Positions 15,755-24,209 of a stretch of DNA of 64,000 nt are shown piece by piece. How positions within the stretch are numbered: position 1 is the stretch's first letter; each line of letters begins with the position of its first letter. Position numbers and translations under genes: made by a program. The notes beneath the pieces were generated by a model. That model worked only from the letters and a program-made list of their open reading frames with translations. It ran no database searches and had not been told where the DNA came from. The DNA is from a virus. The stretch covers positions 1 through 64,000 of the IMG/VR virus record IMGVR_UViG_3300028197_000962; one strand, written 5' to 3'.

Positions 15755-17133
15755 TAGAAATTAAGGGTAGAGAACTTTTTCTTCAAATCAGTTTTATCTT
15801 CATAAGTATACTCCTCATCCTTGCCATTGTCAAGGATATCATTCTGTGCGGTTTGCTCACAGTCATACAATCTCATCTTGGCACGATCAATACCAACTAC
15901 AAATCTCTTATGTACGTTGTTATCATTGTATCGATTCTTCAATTGCTTCACCATAATCTGTCCCAACTCTTCCAATTCCTCTGTTGAAATAAGGGCAAAC
16001 ATAAGATCAGCAGTAGCAGGGAGACCAAAGGACTCACTAGTATCAGTAAGCTCAACATCACTGCTACCATAACCAGAACGAGTGGTCTGGGTGGCAGATA
16101 TGATAGGGACGTTTGCTTCGACAGCAAGTCCTCTAAGCTCCTCAGCAATCGACTTAACAAGAGTATAGGAATTGATATTGGAAGACCCCTTGTAACGCGA
16201 AGAGGCACAAATATTGAGATAATCCACGAATATAATATCAGGTCTAAAAGATTTTTTAAGCGCAAGTTCATTAAGAAGTGACTTAAAATGTCCACTGTGA
16301 GCACTAGCAGTTGGGTATTCTTTAATGATTAACTGACCCTGAGTTTTCTTAGAGATAGCGTTGACCTTCGTATCAAAGATTTGTTTAGGAAGGTCAACGA
16401 GATCTTGAATATTTGTATTCAATAAGTTTGCGTCAATTCGTTCAGCAATTTTCTCCTCTGCCATCTCACATGTAATGTAGAGTACGTTCCTGCCCTGCAT
16501 GAGAGCGGAACTAGCGACGTGGCACATGAATAAACTTTTCCCGACACCTGTGCCAGCAAGAGCGATGTTGAGAGTCTTATTAGGGAGCCCACCTTTGGTA
16601 ATTTTGTTAAGATATTCAAGGTCAAACGGGATTTTTTCTTCTTTTCGATGATAGAGAGCATAGCGTTCTTCGTAATCTTCTAAGTAATTGTGTCCAACAT
16701 GATTATCAAAAGACACTGCTAATGCATCAGATAAGATAGAAGGGATGGCATCACGGCCTTTCCTTTCATCCTTACCTTCTGCAAGAGCAATGGATTCCAT
16801 GAGCGCCAGATATATAGCACGATCACGGCACCATCTTTCTGTGGTATCTAATAACCAAAAGAAATCAGCAGGTTCTTTGTCTAGGTATGAGAGAATCTGT
16901 CCGAGTTCTTTAAATGTTTGCTCAGTCAAGTCCTCTCGATTTTCTACCTCAATAGATATCGCTTCTCTTGTTGGTAATTTATCGTAGTTAATGATGAATG
17001 TTGAGATCTCTTCATACAAAATACGATTTGGTTGGTCCTCAAAGTATTCTTTTTGAATAAAAGGAATAACTTTTCGTGCATACTCTTCATTGTGAATGAG
17101 ATTTTTGAGAACTAGATTCTCAACTTTCTCCAT
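15754..17133 (-). CDS. 41: Replicative DNA helicase (T4 gp41-like, DnaB family)
   Basis: Hexameric 5'-3' helicase of the replisome and partner of primase gp61. The RecA-like core has Walker A ALAGTGVGKSLFMCHVA and Walker B IIFVDYLNI, with a DnaB-like ATQTTRSGY segment after it. I place the start at MEKVENLVLK, because AAGGAG lies 8 bases upstream; an in-frame upstream codon gives a seven-residue longer form. It overlaps the uvsX end by 14 bases. Confidence 0.93.
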   Translation of the reverse strand: MEKVENLVLKNLIHNEEYARKVIPFIQKEYFEDQPNRILYEEISTFIINYDKLPTREAISIEVENREDLTEQTFKELGQILSYLDKEPADFFWLLDTTERWCRDRAIYLALMESIALAEGKDERKGRDAIPSILSDALAVSFDNHVGHNYLEDYEERYALYHRKEEKIPFDLEYLNKITKGGLPNKTLNIALAGTGVGKSLFMCHVASSALMQGRNVLYITCEMAEEKIAERIDANLLNTNIQDLVDLPKQIFDTKVNAISKKTQGQLIIKEYPTASAHSGHFKSLLNELALKKSFRPDIIFVDYLNICASSRYKGSSNINSYTLVKSIAEELRGLAVEANVPIISATQTTRSGYGSSDVELTDTSESFGLPATADLMFALISTEELEELGQIMVKQLKNRYNDNNVHKRFVVGIDRAKMRLYDCEQTAQNDILDNGKDEEYTYEDKTDLKKKFSTLNF

Positions 17134-18127
17134 AACTAAACTCCTTCTTTGCAATTTGATCCAACTTTTCCATTACCTCTGGGGTAAAATATTCATCAGG
17201 ATCTTTCAAGATTGCCTTGGCATAGACCTTCTTGCCATTGATTTCATAGCGACCTGCTACATTTTTCCAAAGTCCTCCAATCTCACCGAGTTCAAGAAGA
17301 CCAAAATATCGATCTAGGCCACGCTCATCATAATACAGACGCACCGTAACAACTTTATTTTCTTTACTTAAACGCGACTTAGCAGTCTTTGCTTTGATAA
17401 GGTTTCCGACAACTTCCGTTCCATCCTTTTCTTTCTTTTTACTGAGATGAATAATAGTAGAAGAGGCATATTTAAGACCAGAACCACCTCCCATCTCCTT
17501 AGTAGGAACATAAGCACCGATGACATCGTAGGTATGATTGGTAACAATCATTGGAATGTTTGCTTGACCAAGTTTAAGTGTGAGCATACGGAATGCTCCT
17601 TTCACCAGTTGGGATTTGGTCATGTCCCGAACTTGTTTATCATCTAACGCATCACGGATCTCCTTCTCTGTGGAAAGCATTCCCAGAGAGTCTAGCACAA
17701 ATATGCAAGGTCTGCGCTCATCAAGAGGTTTCTTTAAATATATATCTACTGCTTTAAGTGCAGCTTGCCTAAACTGCTCAACAGTAACCACTTCCAGACG
17801 AACAAAACGACTTGCGTCTATCCCACGACTCGTAAGTAAAGACCTGTTAACAGCTGCCTCGGTGTCAAAATATAAGCAGTACCCATCAGGATTAGCATCA
17901 AGAAAATTTTTGACAACAGCGAGAGAGAAGAAAGTTTTGCCAGTAGAAGACTCGCCAGCAATGGCAGTAATCTTATTCCCAGAACAACCACCAAATATAC
18001 TACCTGATATGAGTCCGTTAAGAATGAACGAACCCGTGTCCACGTAAGTTTCTGTGTCGTCGATGTCTGATCCAAGTTGGGTAAACTCATTACCTATCTC
18101 TTTTACAATCTCTTTTAAAAAATCCAT
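17120..18127 (-). CDS. uvsX: UvsX RecA-like recombinase
   Basis: Strand-exchange protein for recombination-dependent replication and repair. Walker A is at residues 57-65 (AGESSTGKT), Walker B in CIFVLDSLG, and the DNA-binding loop region follows with VTNHTYDVIGAYVP and a Gly-rich MGGGSGLKYAS. The length of 335 residues is slightly shorter than T4 UvsX. It lies between gene 43 and gene 41 with a small upstream gene, the usual cyanophage order. Its helpers UvsY and UvsW are encoded at 36423-38310. Confidence 0.95.
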   Translation of the reverse strand: MDFLKEIVKEIGNEFTQLGSDIDDTETYVDTGSFILNGLISGSIFGGCSGNKITAIAGESSTGKTFFSLAVVKNFLDANPDGYCLYFDTEAAVNRSLLTSRGIDASRFVRLEVVTVEQFRQAALKAVDIYLKKPLDERRPCIFVLDSLGMLSTEKEIRDALDDKQVRDMTKSQLVKGAFRMLTLKLGQANIPMIVTNHTYDVIGAYVPTKEMGGGSGLKYASSTIIHLSKKKEKDGTEVVGNLIKAKTAKSRLSKENKVVTVRLYYDERGLDRYFGLLELGEIGGLWKNVAGRYEINGKKVYAKAILKDPDEYFTPEVMEKLDQIAKKEFSYGES

Positions 18128-18321
18128 TACAAAACCAAACCAAACTGTTCCCGCGCAATTTTTTTATATGGACCGTGCGGGTGATCATCCATAATTTGTT
18201 GTATGACTTTTAATTTGCCACATAACTTGTCTCGATATTCTTTCTTAGATGGTACTACATGTTCAGAACACACAGCATCAACAATTTCATCAAGTTCATT
18301 TTTGTCGATTGGGAGATCCAT
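18127..18321 (-). CDS. Small conserved protein of unknown function, 64 aa
   Basis: Starts MDLPIDKNELDEIVDAVCSE at an ATG that overlaps the stop of the gene before (TGATG); a GTG three codons upstream is less likely. A helical, acidic-to-basic protein ending EQFGLVL. It sits between gene 43 and uvsX as a similar small gene does in other cyanomyoviruses; role unknown, perhaps replication-linked. Confidence 0.65.
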   Translation of the reverse strand: MDLPIDKNELDEIVDAVCSEHVVPSKKEYRDKLCGKLKVIQQIMDDHPHGPYKKIAREQFGLVL

Positions 18322-18518
18322 CAATTCCACCTAAGTGTATTGAGATATTCTAGCACATCTTTCCTGACATCCATCAATTCATTGTAGCACTTTTGATTGT
18401 GGGCACACTGCCTAAGTGAAGAATCTGGTTTATGCACAGACTCAATAAAGATATCAAGACCACGATTCCATTTTTCTTTTTTTCCCTCACAGTCTTCAAT
18501 ACTATTCTGATCCTTCAT
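18321..18518 (-). CDS. Small conserved protein of unknown function, 65 aa
   Basis: A charged helical protein starting MKDQNSIEDCEGKKEKWNRG, with three cysteines (one in EDCEG and two in RQCAHNQKCYN). Its start overlaps the gene 43 stop (ATGA). No known family; the Cys/His cluster C-x3-Q-x-C could bind metal, but there are too few ligands to claim it. Confidence 0.6.
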   Translation of the reverse strand: MKDQNSIEDCEGKKEKWNRGLDIFIESVHKPDSSLRQCAHNQKCYNELMDVRKDVLEYLNTLRWN

Positions 18519-21028
18519 GAGAAGAATGCCTCCAAGTTAGCGGTTTTTTCAACAGACCATCCGATAGAATCTAAGATGATTTTTAATGGTTCTAAGAATG
18601 CTTTACTAAATTGAAGATCGTAATCGATGTACTGATTCAGATCCAATTCTTTTGGCCACTCATTTATAAATGAAAGCACATTTTCATGAATAGGATTTGG
18701 TTTTTTTAAATACAAAAACTTAATCTTTTCTCCATTCTTAATCAGAGAATATTTATTAGTCAGTTTATTTTGTTTAATATAGAAATTAAACAACAATGCT
18801 CCACGACTATGAATAGGAGTTCCCTTTGAATATATCTGGGAAGATGATTTATACTTCTCTACATCAGATATGGATCGTGGGAAAGAAACATCCTCAGGAT
18901 CAAGACTATTAAACTCGGACCTACACTTATCGATATAGTTAATCACATCATCTTCACTACCGGTCATCATAATTTTGAAAGCATCCTTCAACATCTTTCT
19001 GCAAGGAGCAGGTGTCGATGATTTGACAGCTTCAATACCCATAACTTTTAGTTTAGGTTCAGCATACTGTACACCTTCACTGTTCCAAACATTAAGGATG
19101 TATCGTTTCTTTGCTGTCCAAATACCACGATCAGCGATGTTCTCTCGTTTCATCACCATTTTTTGTTCATATGCCGCAACATAGTCTGCCAACTCCTGGT
19201 AAGACTTCTCGATGAATGGTTCAAATTTATCTTGGCAGATTTTATCAAGTAATTCCACAACTTTAACCTTATCACCAGACTTATTACCAAGAAATTTAGT
19301 AACAAGAGGTCCGAGGTTAAGATAAATTGAGTCAGTGTCGGATGCAATGACGTAATCCTCTTCCTGTGTAGACAAGAGTTTATTTAGATAATCATTCATC
19401 TTATTCTCAATCCATCGGATTGATGCTTGACCAGATAAAGTAATTGCCTCAGCGTTTTCCAACTTATAATATCGGAAATATTGGTTACCAATGGCACCAT
19501 AAGCAGAGTTAAGTTGAATTTTACGTGCCATTTGGATGTTATTACATCTAGACACTTCCTTTTCTAACTCTGATTTAAGATGCCACTCACCATCCGACAA
19601 GTTTTCTATCTTCTGGCTAGCAGTTAGCATCCTCTTTTTATAGATCGTGCGTTCTTGATAGATCTTATCCATCAACTCAGGCAAGAATCCACGTTTGTCC
19701 TTACGATACATAGCACCATTTGCTGCTGTGGCATAACGACCATCAGCAATAAAGGAACCAGACAAAATCTTATCAACAGAACATCGTGGATGTGGTTCAT
19801 CCATCAGAGTTTCTGGTGAGATATTGTATTGCATGATCAAATGCGGATACAGACTATTCAAGTCAAAAGAAACTACCCAATCATAGCTACCCGGAATGGG
19901 TTCTTTGACATATGCACCAGCATACTTTTCATCTTTCTTGGCACCTACCTTGGGTGGAATGACAATGTTTTTCTTTTTAAGGTAATTATAGATGATAGCA
20001 TCCCACATCCTTACCTGATAAAACACATCAGTAAAGTTTACCTTAGCATCATATGCCATTGTGAGTGCCAACTCAATCAACTTCATCTTGTCTTCCAATC
20101 GGTCAACAAGTTCTACGTCTTTGATGTTGTACTCAACAAACTTTTGCCAGTTGCCAGTATAGAAATCCTTGAAAGTATCAAACTCAGAGTGATCTAACTT
20201 CTTCTGACCTAACTCAACATTCGCAATGTGATCTAGACGATATGATTCTTGTGCCTTATATGTAAATTTCTTATACAAATCAAGATAATCTAACTGAGTC
20301 ACACCACCAATATCAATTGATAGGTGCTTTCTACCTTTGATATAGACTTCCTTCTCGGTCACTAGACCCCAAGGAGACAGTCTCTTCATACGCTTCTCAC
20401 CAAGCACCTTCCTGAGGCGTCCAGCGATGTATGGGATGTCAAACAGTTGAAGATTCCATCCAGTGATGACCTCAGGTGGATTGTTTTCCCAATAACAGAT
20501 AAACTTGTTAAGCAAATCAAGTTCATCGAGACACTGAATGTACGTTACATTGCGCTGTTTTACTAAGAATGGGTGAACTCCCCACGTTATAATTTCCTTA
20601 GTGGTGTAATCCTGAATCGTGATCGTTTGTATCTCTTCACGACAGGACTCAATATCAGGGAATCCATATTCAGTGGTGGTCTCAATATCAAGTGTAGTAA
20701 GTTTGATCTTTGAGATATCAAACTCAATATGTTCCTGAGGATACTTATCAGAGATATACTGATAGATGTAACGCTCATTACCATAGATATTGAATCCCTC
20801 AACTCCCTCATACTTTTTAAGGAAGTCGCGACAATCTCTTACAAATCCAGGTTGGACAGGTTCTACTTTTTTACCATCCAAGGTTTTATACTTGGATGTT
20901 GCCTTCTTGCTATCAACAAAGAGTGTGGGGAGATACTCTTCTCTTAAAGAAAAGCTCTCACCATTATCATAACCACGAACCAGAAATTGGTTCCCAACAA
21001 GTTGAACGTTAGTGTAGAATCTCATCAA
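18515..21028 (-). CDS. 43: DNA polymerase (T4 gp43-like, family B)
   Basis: Replicative polymerase with proofreading. The exonuclease I motif TLDIETT lies near residue 114 and exonuclease II is in ITGWNLQLFDIPYI. Polymerase motif A is SFDLNSLYPHLI, motif B is KIQLNSAYGAIGNQ and motif C is ASDTDSIYLNL with its two catalytic aspartates. The C-terminus (LEAFFS) is the expected clamp-binding tail for gp45. At 837 residues it is a little shorter than T4 gp43. It heads a run of replication genes behind a sigma70-type promoter. Confidence 0.97.
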   Translation of the reverse strand: MMRFYTNVQLVGNQFLVRGYDNGESFSLREEYLPTLFVDSKKATSKYKTLDGKKVEPVQPGFVRDCRDFLKKYEGVEGFNIYGNERYIYQYISDKYPQEHIEFDISKIKLTTLDIETTTEYGFPDIESCREEIQTITIQDYTTKEIITWGVHPFLVKQRNVTYIQCLDELDLLNKFICYWENNPPEVITGWNLQLFDIPYIAGRLRKVLGEKRMKRLSPWGLVTEKEVYIKGRKHLSIDIGGVTQLDYLDLYKKFTYKAQESYRLDHIANVELGQKKLDHSEFDTFKDFYTGNWQKFVEYNIKDVELVDRLEDKMKLIELALTMAYDAKVNFTDVFYQVRMWDAIIYNYLKKKNIVIPPKVGAKKDEKYAGAYVKEPIPGSYDWVVSFDLNSLYPHLIMQYNISPETLMDEPHPRCSVDKILSGSFIADGRYATAANGAMYRKDKRGFLPELMDKIYQERTIYKKRMLTASQKIENLSDGEWHLKSELEKEVSRCNNIQMARKIQLNSAYGAIGNQYFRYYKLENAEAITLSGQASIRWIENKMNDYLNKLLSTQEEDYVIASDTDSIYLNLGPLVTKFLGNKSGDKVKVVELLDKICQDKFEPFIEKSYQELADYVAAYEQKMVMKRENIADRGIWTAKKRYILNVWNSEGVQYAEPKLKVMGIEAVKSSTPAPCRKMLKDAFKIMMTGSEDDVINYIDKCRSEFNSLDPEDVSFPRSISDVEKYKSSSQIYSKGTPIHSRGALLFNFYIKQNKLTNKYSLIKNGEKIKFLYLKKPNPIHENVLSFINEWPKELDLNQYIDYDLQFSKAFLEPLKIILDSIGWSVEKTANLEAFFS

Positions 21029-21267
21029 GAAAGAACTTCTTTGTATTTTTCAAGTAGTTGATTATTTGGTTCTGCCATTGTCAGAACTTTGTCAGAACTA
21101 ATCATAAATTCGCTTTGAATAGTATGCTCCATCAACCAAGGAACAATACCAGTTGATTCTACCACATAGGGTTCAATCAACTTACAGTCTGGTTCTCCTA
21201 ATTCAGAACCCACCTCTTCAATCTGTGAGATCAGAATCTGATTTGTCAGAACTAGAAGTTTGATCAT
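21025..21267 (-). CDS. Small protein of unknown function, Sm-like relative, 80 aa
   Basis: Starts MIKLLVLTNQILISQIEEVG, parallel to the neighbour upstream (MIKLAVLKSGEDVIADVSEM), and like it contains a PWL segment and a late DKVLTMAEPN piece that parallels DRVLTISESDN in the gene at 36028-36420. I read these as related small beta-barrel (Sm-like) proteins. It overlaps the upstream gene by 50 bases and gene 43 by 4 bases. Function unknown; the location next to the polymerase suggests a replication-linked or RNA-linked role. Confidence 0.6.
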   Translation of the reverse strand: MIKLLVLTNQILISQIEEVGSELGEPDCKLIEPYVVESTGIVPWLMEHTIQSEFMISSDKVLTMAEPNNQLLEKYKEVLS

Positions 21268-21547
21268 CTTTAATACCTTCTTTATACTTTTGAGTAACTT
21301 GTGGAATGGGATCGACCAGAGTTATAATCCAGTCTGGGGCAACAGGGATTTCTTTCTGACTTGTCAGAGGAATCCATGGGGCGAAAACAATATCTAGGTC
21401 TCGACGTTCATACAACGCCTGAGGATCTAGAAATCTTACTGTGGCAGGATTCTTGAATGTGTATCCGATCACACGCTCTCCCATTAGCATTTCACTAACG
21501 TCTGCGATGACATCCTCACCTGACTTCAATACTGCTAACTTGATCAT
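21218..21547 (-). CDS. Small Sm-like protein, first gene of the gene 43 operon, 109 aa
   Basis: The opening SGEDVIADVSEMLMGERVIG is typical of small beta-barrel proteins that begin with a strand, a sharp turn with Gly-Glu, and a second strand. Then come VRFLDP and FAPWIPLTS, and an acidic Ser-rich tail (SSSDKSDSDLTD) lies at the C-terminus. It is the first gene after a strong sigma70-type promoter. No function is known; the paralogue comparison is my own reading. Confidence 0.6.
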   Translation of the reverse strand: MIKLAVLKSGEDVIADVSEMLMGERVIGYTFKNPATVRFLDPQALYERRDLDIVFAPWIPLTSQKEIPVAPDWIITLVDPIPQVTQKYKEGIKDDQTSSSDKSDSDLTD

Positions 21548-21568
21548 AGGTCAATACATCTCGAATAC

Positions 21569-21597
21569 ATTATAGCAAGAAAAAAGAGGGGCGTCAA
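21569..21597 (-). promoter_or_regulatory. Sigma70-type promoter for the gene 43 operon
   Basis: On the minus strand TTGACG (21592-21597) and TATAAT (21569-21574) are separated by 17 bases, with TGC before the -10 (extended -10). This is close to the host sigma70 consensus. It lies about 20 bases upstream of the 109-residue gene. The -35 element is inside the stem of the terminator that ends the hsp20 transcript, so the two signals share DNA. Confidence 0.7.
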
Positions 21598-21621
21598 CTG
21601 GATTGTGCCAGTTGCCCCTCT
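21580..21621 (-). terminator. Intrinsic terminator after hsp20
   Basis: Minus-strand hairpin: arms AGAGGGGC and GCCCCTCT plus an inner AACTGG/CCAGTT stem, with a three-base bulge and a six-base loop, followed by a run of six T. It lies just after the hsp20 stop and separates hsp20 from the gene 43 operon. Confidence 0.85.
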
Positions 21622-21644
21622 GCGGCGACGATATTCGTTACTAT

Positions 21645-22079
21645 TTAGAACCAGATTTTTTTATTGTGATGCTCTGGTACAATTCTACCAAGTATGATAC
21701 TTAGTAACCCATCCTCAAATACAACTGATCTAACTTCCGTTTCTTCTGCCAGTGTCCAAGTTCTGGTGAAAGATCGTTGAGCCATTCCTCTATGGACATA
21801 TGTTTTTTCTGATTCGATATTCCCCCTTTGTCCTTCGACAAAGAGTTTTCCGTCTTGCGTGTAGACATTAACTTCTTCTTTTTTAAATCCTGCTAGTGCT
21901 AATTCAAGGAGCGACTCTGTGCTACTAACTTGAATTAAATTGTATGGCGGATAATTTGACTGTGTTTCTTGTAGAGTAAACAATTTGTCAAAGTATTGAT
22001 CCATACCAATACTATTCCTATTTATGCGTTCCATCAACGCAGGTAGGTCCGCAACAGTATACCGTGCAAGGTTTCCCAT
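21645..22079 (-). CDS. hsp20: Small heat shock protein (Hsp20)
   Basis: An alpha-crystallin domain protein of 144 residues. The core strands read VSSTESLLELALAGFKKEEV, VYTQDGKLFVEGQR and HRGMAQRSFTRTWTLAEETE, followed by VFEDGLLSIILGRIVP; the I-x-I/V near the end is where small Hsps dock. It acts as an ATP-independent holdase, possibly for virion assembly or stress during infection; almost all cyanomyoviruses have it. The transcript is bounded by a terminator on each side. A strong ribosome site (AAAGGAG) lies in a small hairpin upstream. Confidence 0.93.
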   Translation of the reverse strand: MGNLARYTVADLPALMERINRNSIGMDQYFDKLFTLQETQSNYPPYNLIQVSSTESLLELALAGFKKEEVNVYTQDGKLFVEGQRGNIESEKTYVHRGMAQRSFTRTWTLAEETEVRSVVFEDGLLSIILGRIVPEHHNKKIWF

Positions 22080-22087
22080 GATTCTTA

Positions 22088-22101
22088 GCTCCTTTAAAAG
22101 C
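22088..22101 (-). promoter_or_regulatory. Hairpin covering the hsp20 ribosome site, possible RNA thermometer
   Basis: The leader reads GCUUUUAAAGGAGC, which can fold as GCUUU/GGAGC (with two G-U pairs) around a UAAA loop. This hides the GGAG ribosome site 9 bases before the hsp20 start. A row of U facing AGGA is the layout of fourU thermometers, known to control small Hsp genes. The stem is short, so this remains an inference. Confidence 0.35.
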
Positions 22102-22156
22102 GAGTTTGTGTTTTGTGGACCCCGAAGGCATCCGTAGTATATAGTAGCACATCTTA

Positions 22157-22190
22157 TAAAAAACGGGGTGTTGAACCCCGTAGTTTTTTA
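22157..22190 (-). terminator. Intrinsic terminator after the 475-aa late gene
   Basis: Hairpin with arms ACGGGGT and ACCCCGT and a five-base loop, with a T run after it on the minus strand and A-rich sequence before it; it may work in both directions. It isolates hsp20 from the upstream 475-residue gene. Confidence 0.8.
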
Positions 22191-22215
22191 TTCGGTTATT
22201 CCTATTAAGTGTTTA

Positions 22216-23643
22216 TTATGAAATCTTTGCATGTGGAGCAAATCTATCACCAACTTTCATACCAAGATATAAAATGTCTGTCCAAAACTCTACATTTTTT
22301 GAATTATTTTTTAGTGCATCATAAAAGAAATTTAAAGTCATCAACTTAACAACAGCATTTCTTTTGTCTTTTTCATAAGCAGAAGAAAGGTTGTCTTTAA
22401 ACTCAGAGTATTTTACATTTTTATTTAAATATGTTTTTACTGACTCATACATTTTCAAATACTTATCGGATTCATCAATGTATTCTGAGTAAGATTGTGG
22501 ATACTTATTATGATCATTGACAAATGTTATTCCACTACCGTTCTTTTTCATGAGATTCTCTACCATTTTAACAGGTGCCTGTCCACCTTGAGCAGCAGGC
22601 GTAGATTTAATAGAAGTATTAAAACTTAAATTTTGCCCTGCTCTTGTTATGTTTATAGAATAGTCACTCTGACTTCCAAATTTAATATAGGTGGTCACTT
22701 TATCCCCCACAGAAATATTATCAAAGTCAAAAGAAATATCTGACATTTTGTATTTTTCAATATCACCCAATCTCATCGTTGATATATCAATATTAACAAA
22801 CTTTAAATTAGCAGATTTATTAGATGCAATTTTTTTCAAGGATAATCCAACTAATTTTTTTTCTTCGAATAAATTTATCAACAAATTATTTAATTCAACT
22901 AAGTTTTGAGTCTTTGGATTAATATTTTTTGCAATATCTTTTTTAACCTTATCCATCTCATAGACAGCCCATATATCAGAAGGACTCCAAGTAGTATAAT
23001 TTCCTACTGGTTTTAACGGATCTAGTGACCTGGCGACATTTTTAATTTGTTTAGAAAAAAAAGTAACAAAGTCTTCCTGGCCATAAACAAAAATATCCCA
23101 TTTTGTACTTTGAAATTTTTTTAAAAATTCTTTCTGCTGTTCAAAATAACTATGAGTCCATTCTTCTAATCTATCCTCATATTTTCTACCAAAAAGTTTT
23201 TTCAACTGATCAGCAGTATCTTTATCTGCTAAAATATCTTCTTTCTTATCAAATTTTTTATTCTTATGTATTACCTGGTTTAGTACAACTGTGGTTCCTT
23301 CTTCTTGAATTTTTGTATCTATGACTCCACCACCTGTGGTGCCTGATTCTTTCTTTTGTTTTAAATTTACTTTAATACTTCCACTTCTTCCAGTTACAGT
23401 AATCTCTTTCTTTTTTTTATCAAAAGATGCTCCTCCAAAAATTTCAGTAAAATATGGAACAAGATTTAAAAGATCTTTTTCATAATTTTTATTATACTCT
23501 ACATCAACAACTCTACTTTTTGGAGTTACTACCATCCCATCTTTTATTAAAAGAGTTACTTTAAACTGTTTTAATAATTTGGGAGTAGGTTTTTTTAATT
23601 CATCACTTACAGTGTTTATATTGACAACTCTTTTTGATGCCAT
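22216..23643 (-). CDS. Late protein of unknown function, 475 aa, possible nuclease-like core
   Basis: A Lys-rich soluble protein behind a TATAAATA promoter and bounded by terminators on both sides, so it is a single-gene late unit. In the middle, NYTTWSPSDIWAVYEMD is followed by LNNLLINLFEEKKLVGLSLK; the Asp in SPSD and the GLSLKK strand recall a PD-(D/E)XK core and match the SSD...GISLKK layout of the 439-residue gene. The rest has no motif I recognise. It could be a virion-packaged protein. Confidence 0.6.
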   Translation of the reverse strand: MASKRVVNINTVSDELKKPTPKLLKQFKVTLLIKDGMVVTPKSRVVDVEYNKNYEKDLLNLVPYFTEIFGGASFDKKKKEITVTGRSGSIKVNLKQKKESGTTGGGVIDTKIQEEGTTVVLNQVIHKNKKFDKKEDILADKDTADQLKKLFGRKYEDRLEEWTHSYFEQQKEFLKKFQSTKWDIFVYGQEDFVTFFSKQIKNVARSLDPLKPVGNYTTWSPSDIWAVYEMDKVKKDIAKNINPKTQNLVELNNLLINLFEEKKLVGLSLKKIASNKSANLKFVNIDISTMRLGDIEKYKMSDISFDFDNISVGDKVTTYIKFGSQSDYSINITRAGQNLSFNTSIKSTPAAQGGQAPVKMVENLMKKNGSGITFVNDHNKYPQSYSEYIDESDKYLKMYESVKTYLNKNVKYSEFKDNLSSAYEKDKRNAVVKLMTLNFFYDALKNNSKNVEFWTDILYLGMKVGDRFAPHAKIS

Positions 23644-23656
23644 TATTTTTTTTAAA

Positions 23657-23664
23657 TATTTATA
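23657..23664 (-). promoter_or_regulatory. Late promoter TATAAATA
   Basis: A perfect TATAAATA only 13 bases before the ATG of the 475-residue gene. If transcription starts about six bases downstream, as at T4 late promoters, the leader is very short and holds no ribosome site; the message could be nearly leaderless. Confidence 0.7.
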
Positions 23665-23701
23665 GAATTAAGGAGACTCGAATCGTAGATAATAATATCA
23701 C

Positions 23702-23727
23702 AAAAAAAGACCCCTATTAAGGGGTCT
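23702..23727 (-). terminator. Intrinsic terminator after regA
   Basis: Hairpin with arms AGACCCC and GGGGTCT around a six-base loop, followed on the minus strand by seven T. It closes the 45-44-62-regA block before the late gene. Confidence 0.85.
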
Positions 23728-23774
23728 GCGGGTTTCCGATTGTAGAGTGTGCCGCACGAAAGACACGCAATTAT

Positions 23775-24209
23775 TTATGACTCTGGTGTTGTTTTCTTTT
23801 TGCCAATATTATATTTGGTCTCAAGCGTCCACTCATTTTTTTCTTTGAATGAAAGCACTTTGATCTGATTCAAAGGAGCAATCTCAGTGATAGTCTCGGC
23901 GTTGACTACCTCAATGAGACCCCAATCAGAAAGAAGTTGAGTAATACGATTCCTACGCTGAACGTCGTTAGGAGTAAGATTAGCGTGCTTTCCATCCAAT
24001 GCAAACAACTCTTTAAAGTGAACGATAAAATATCGTCCCTGCTTATGTAGGATGTGACATGACTGATATAACTTCTTCTCTTTACGAGATGCAACACCAA
24101 TACGTGTTAACGTTTCTCTTACTTTAAGAAAATCATCAGGTTCTCTCAACCTAACTTCGATCATTTGGTCTTGTGACCACTGAACTTCAGGCTCTCTCAC
24201 GGTACTCAT
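23775..24209 (-). CDS. regA: RegA translational repressor
   Basis: RegA binds the initiation regions of many early phage mRNAs and shuts off their translation, including its own and clamp loader genes. The 144-residue protein follows gene 62 with an ATGA overlap, the T4 gene order. Recognised segments are MIEVRLREPDDFLKVRETLT, RIGVASRKEKKLYQSCHIL and a conserved KELFALDGKHANLTPNDVQR. A terminator lies shortly after the stop. Confidence 0.9.
   Translation of the reverse strand: MSTVREPEVQWSQDQMIEVRLREPDDFLKVRETLTRIGVASRKEKKLYQSCHILHKQGRYFIVHFKELFALDGKHANLTPNDVQRRNRITQLLSDWGLIEVVNAETITEIAPLNQIKVLSFKEKNEWTLETKYNIGKKKTTPES

Noticed and set aside
22105-22160. A sigma70 promoter for hsp20 (TATACT-like sequence near 22135-22145)
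   Set aside because: No acceptable -35 at 16-18 bases; the upstream sequence is the T run of the preceding terminator. How hsp20 is transcribed is unclear.
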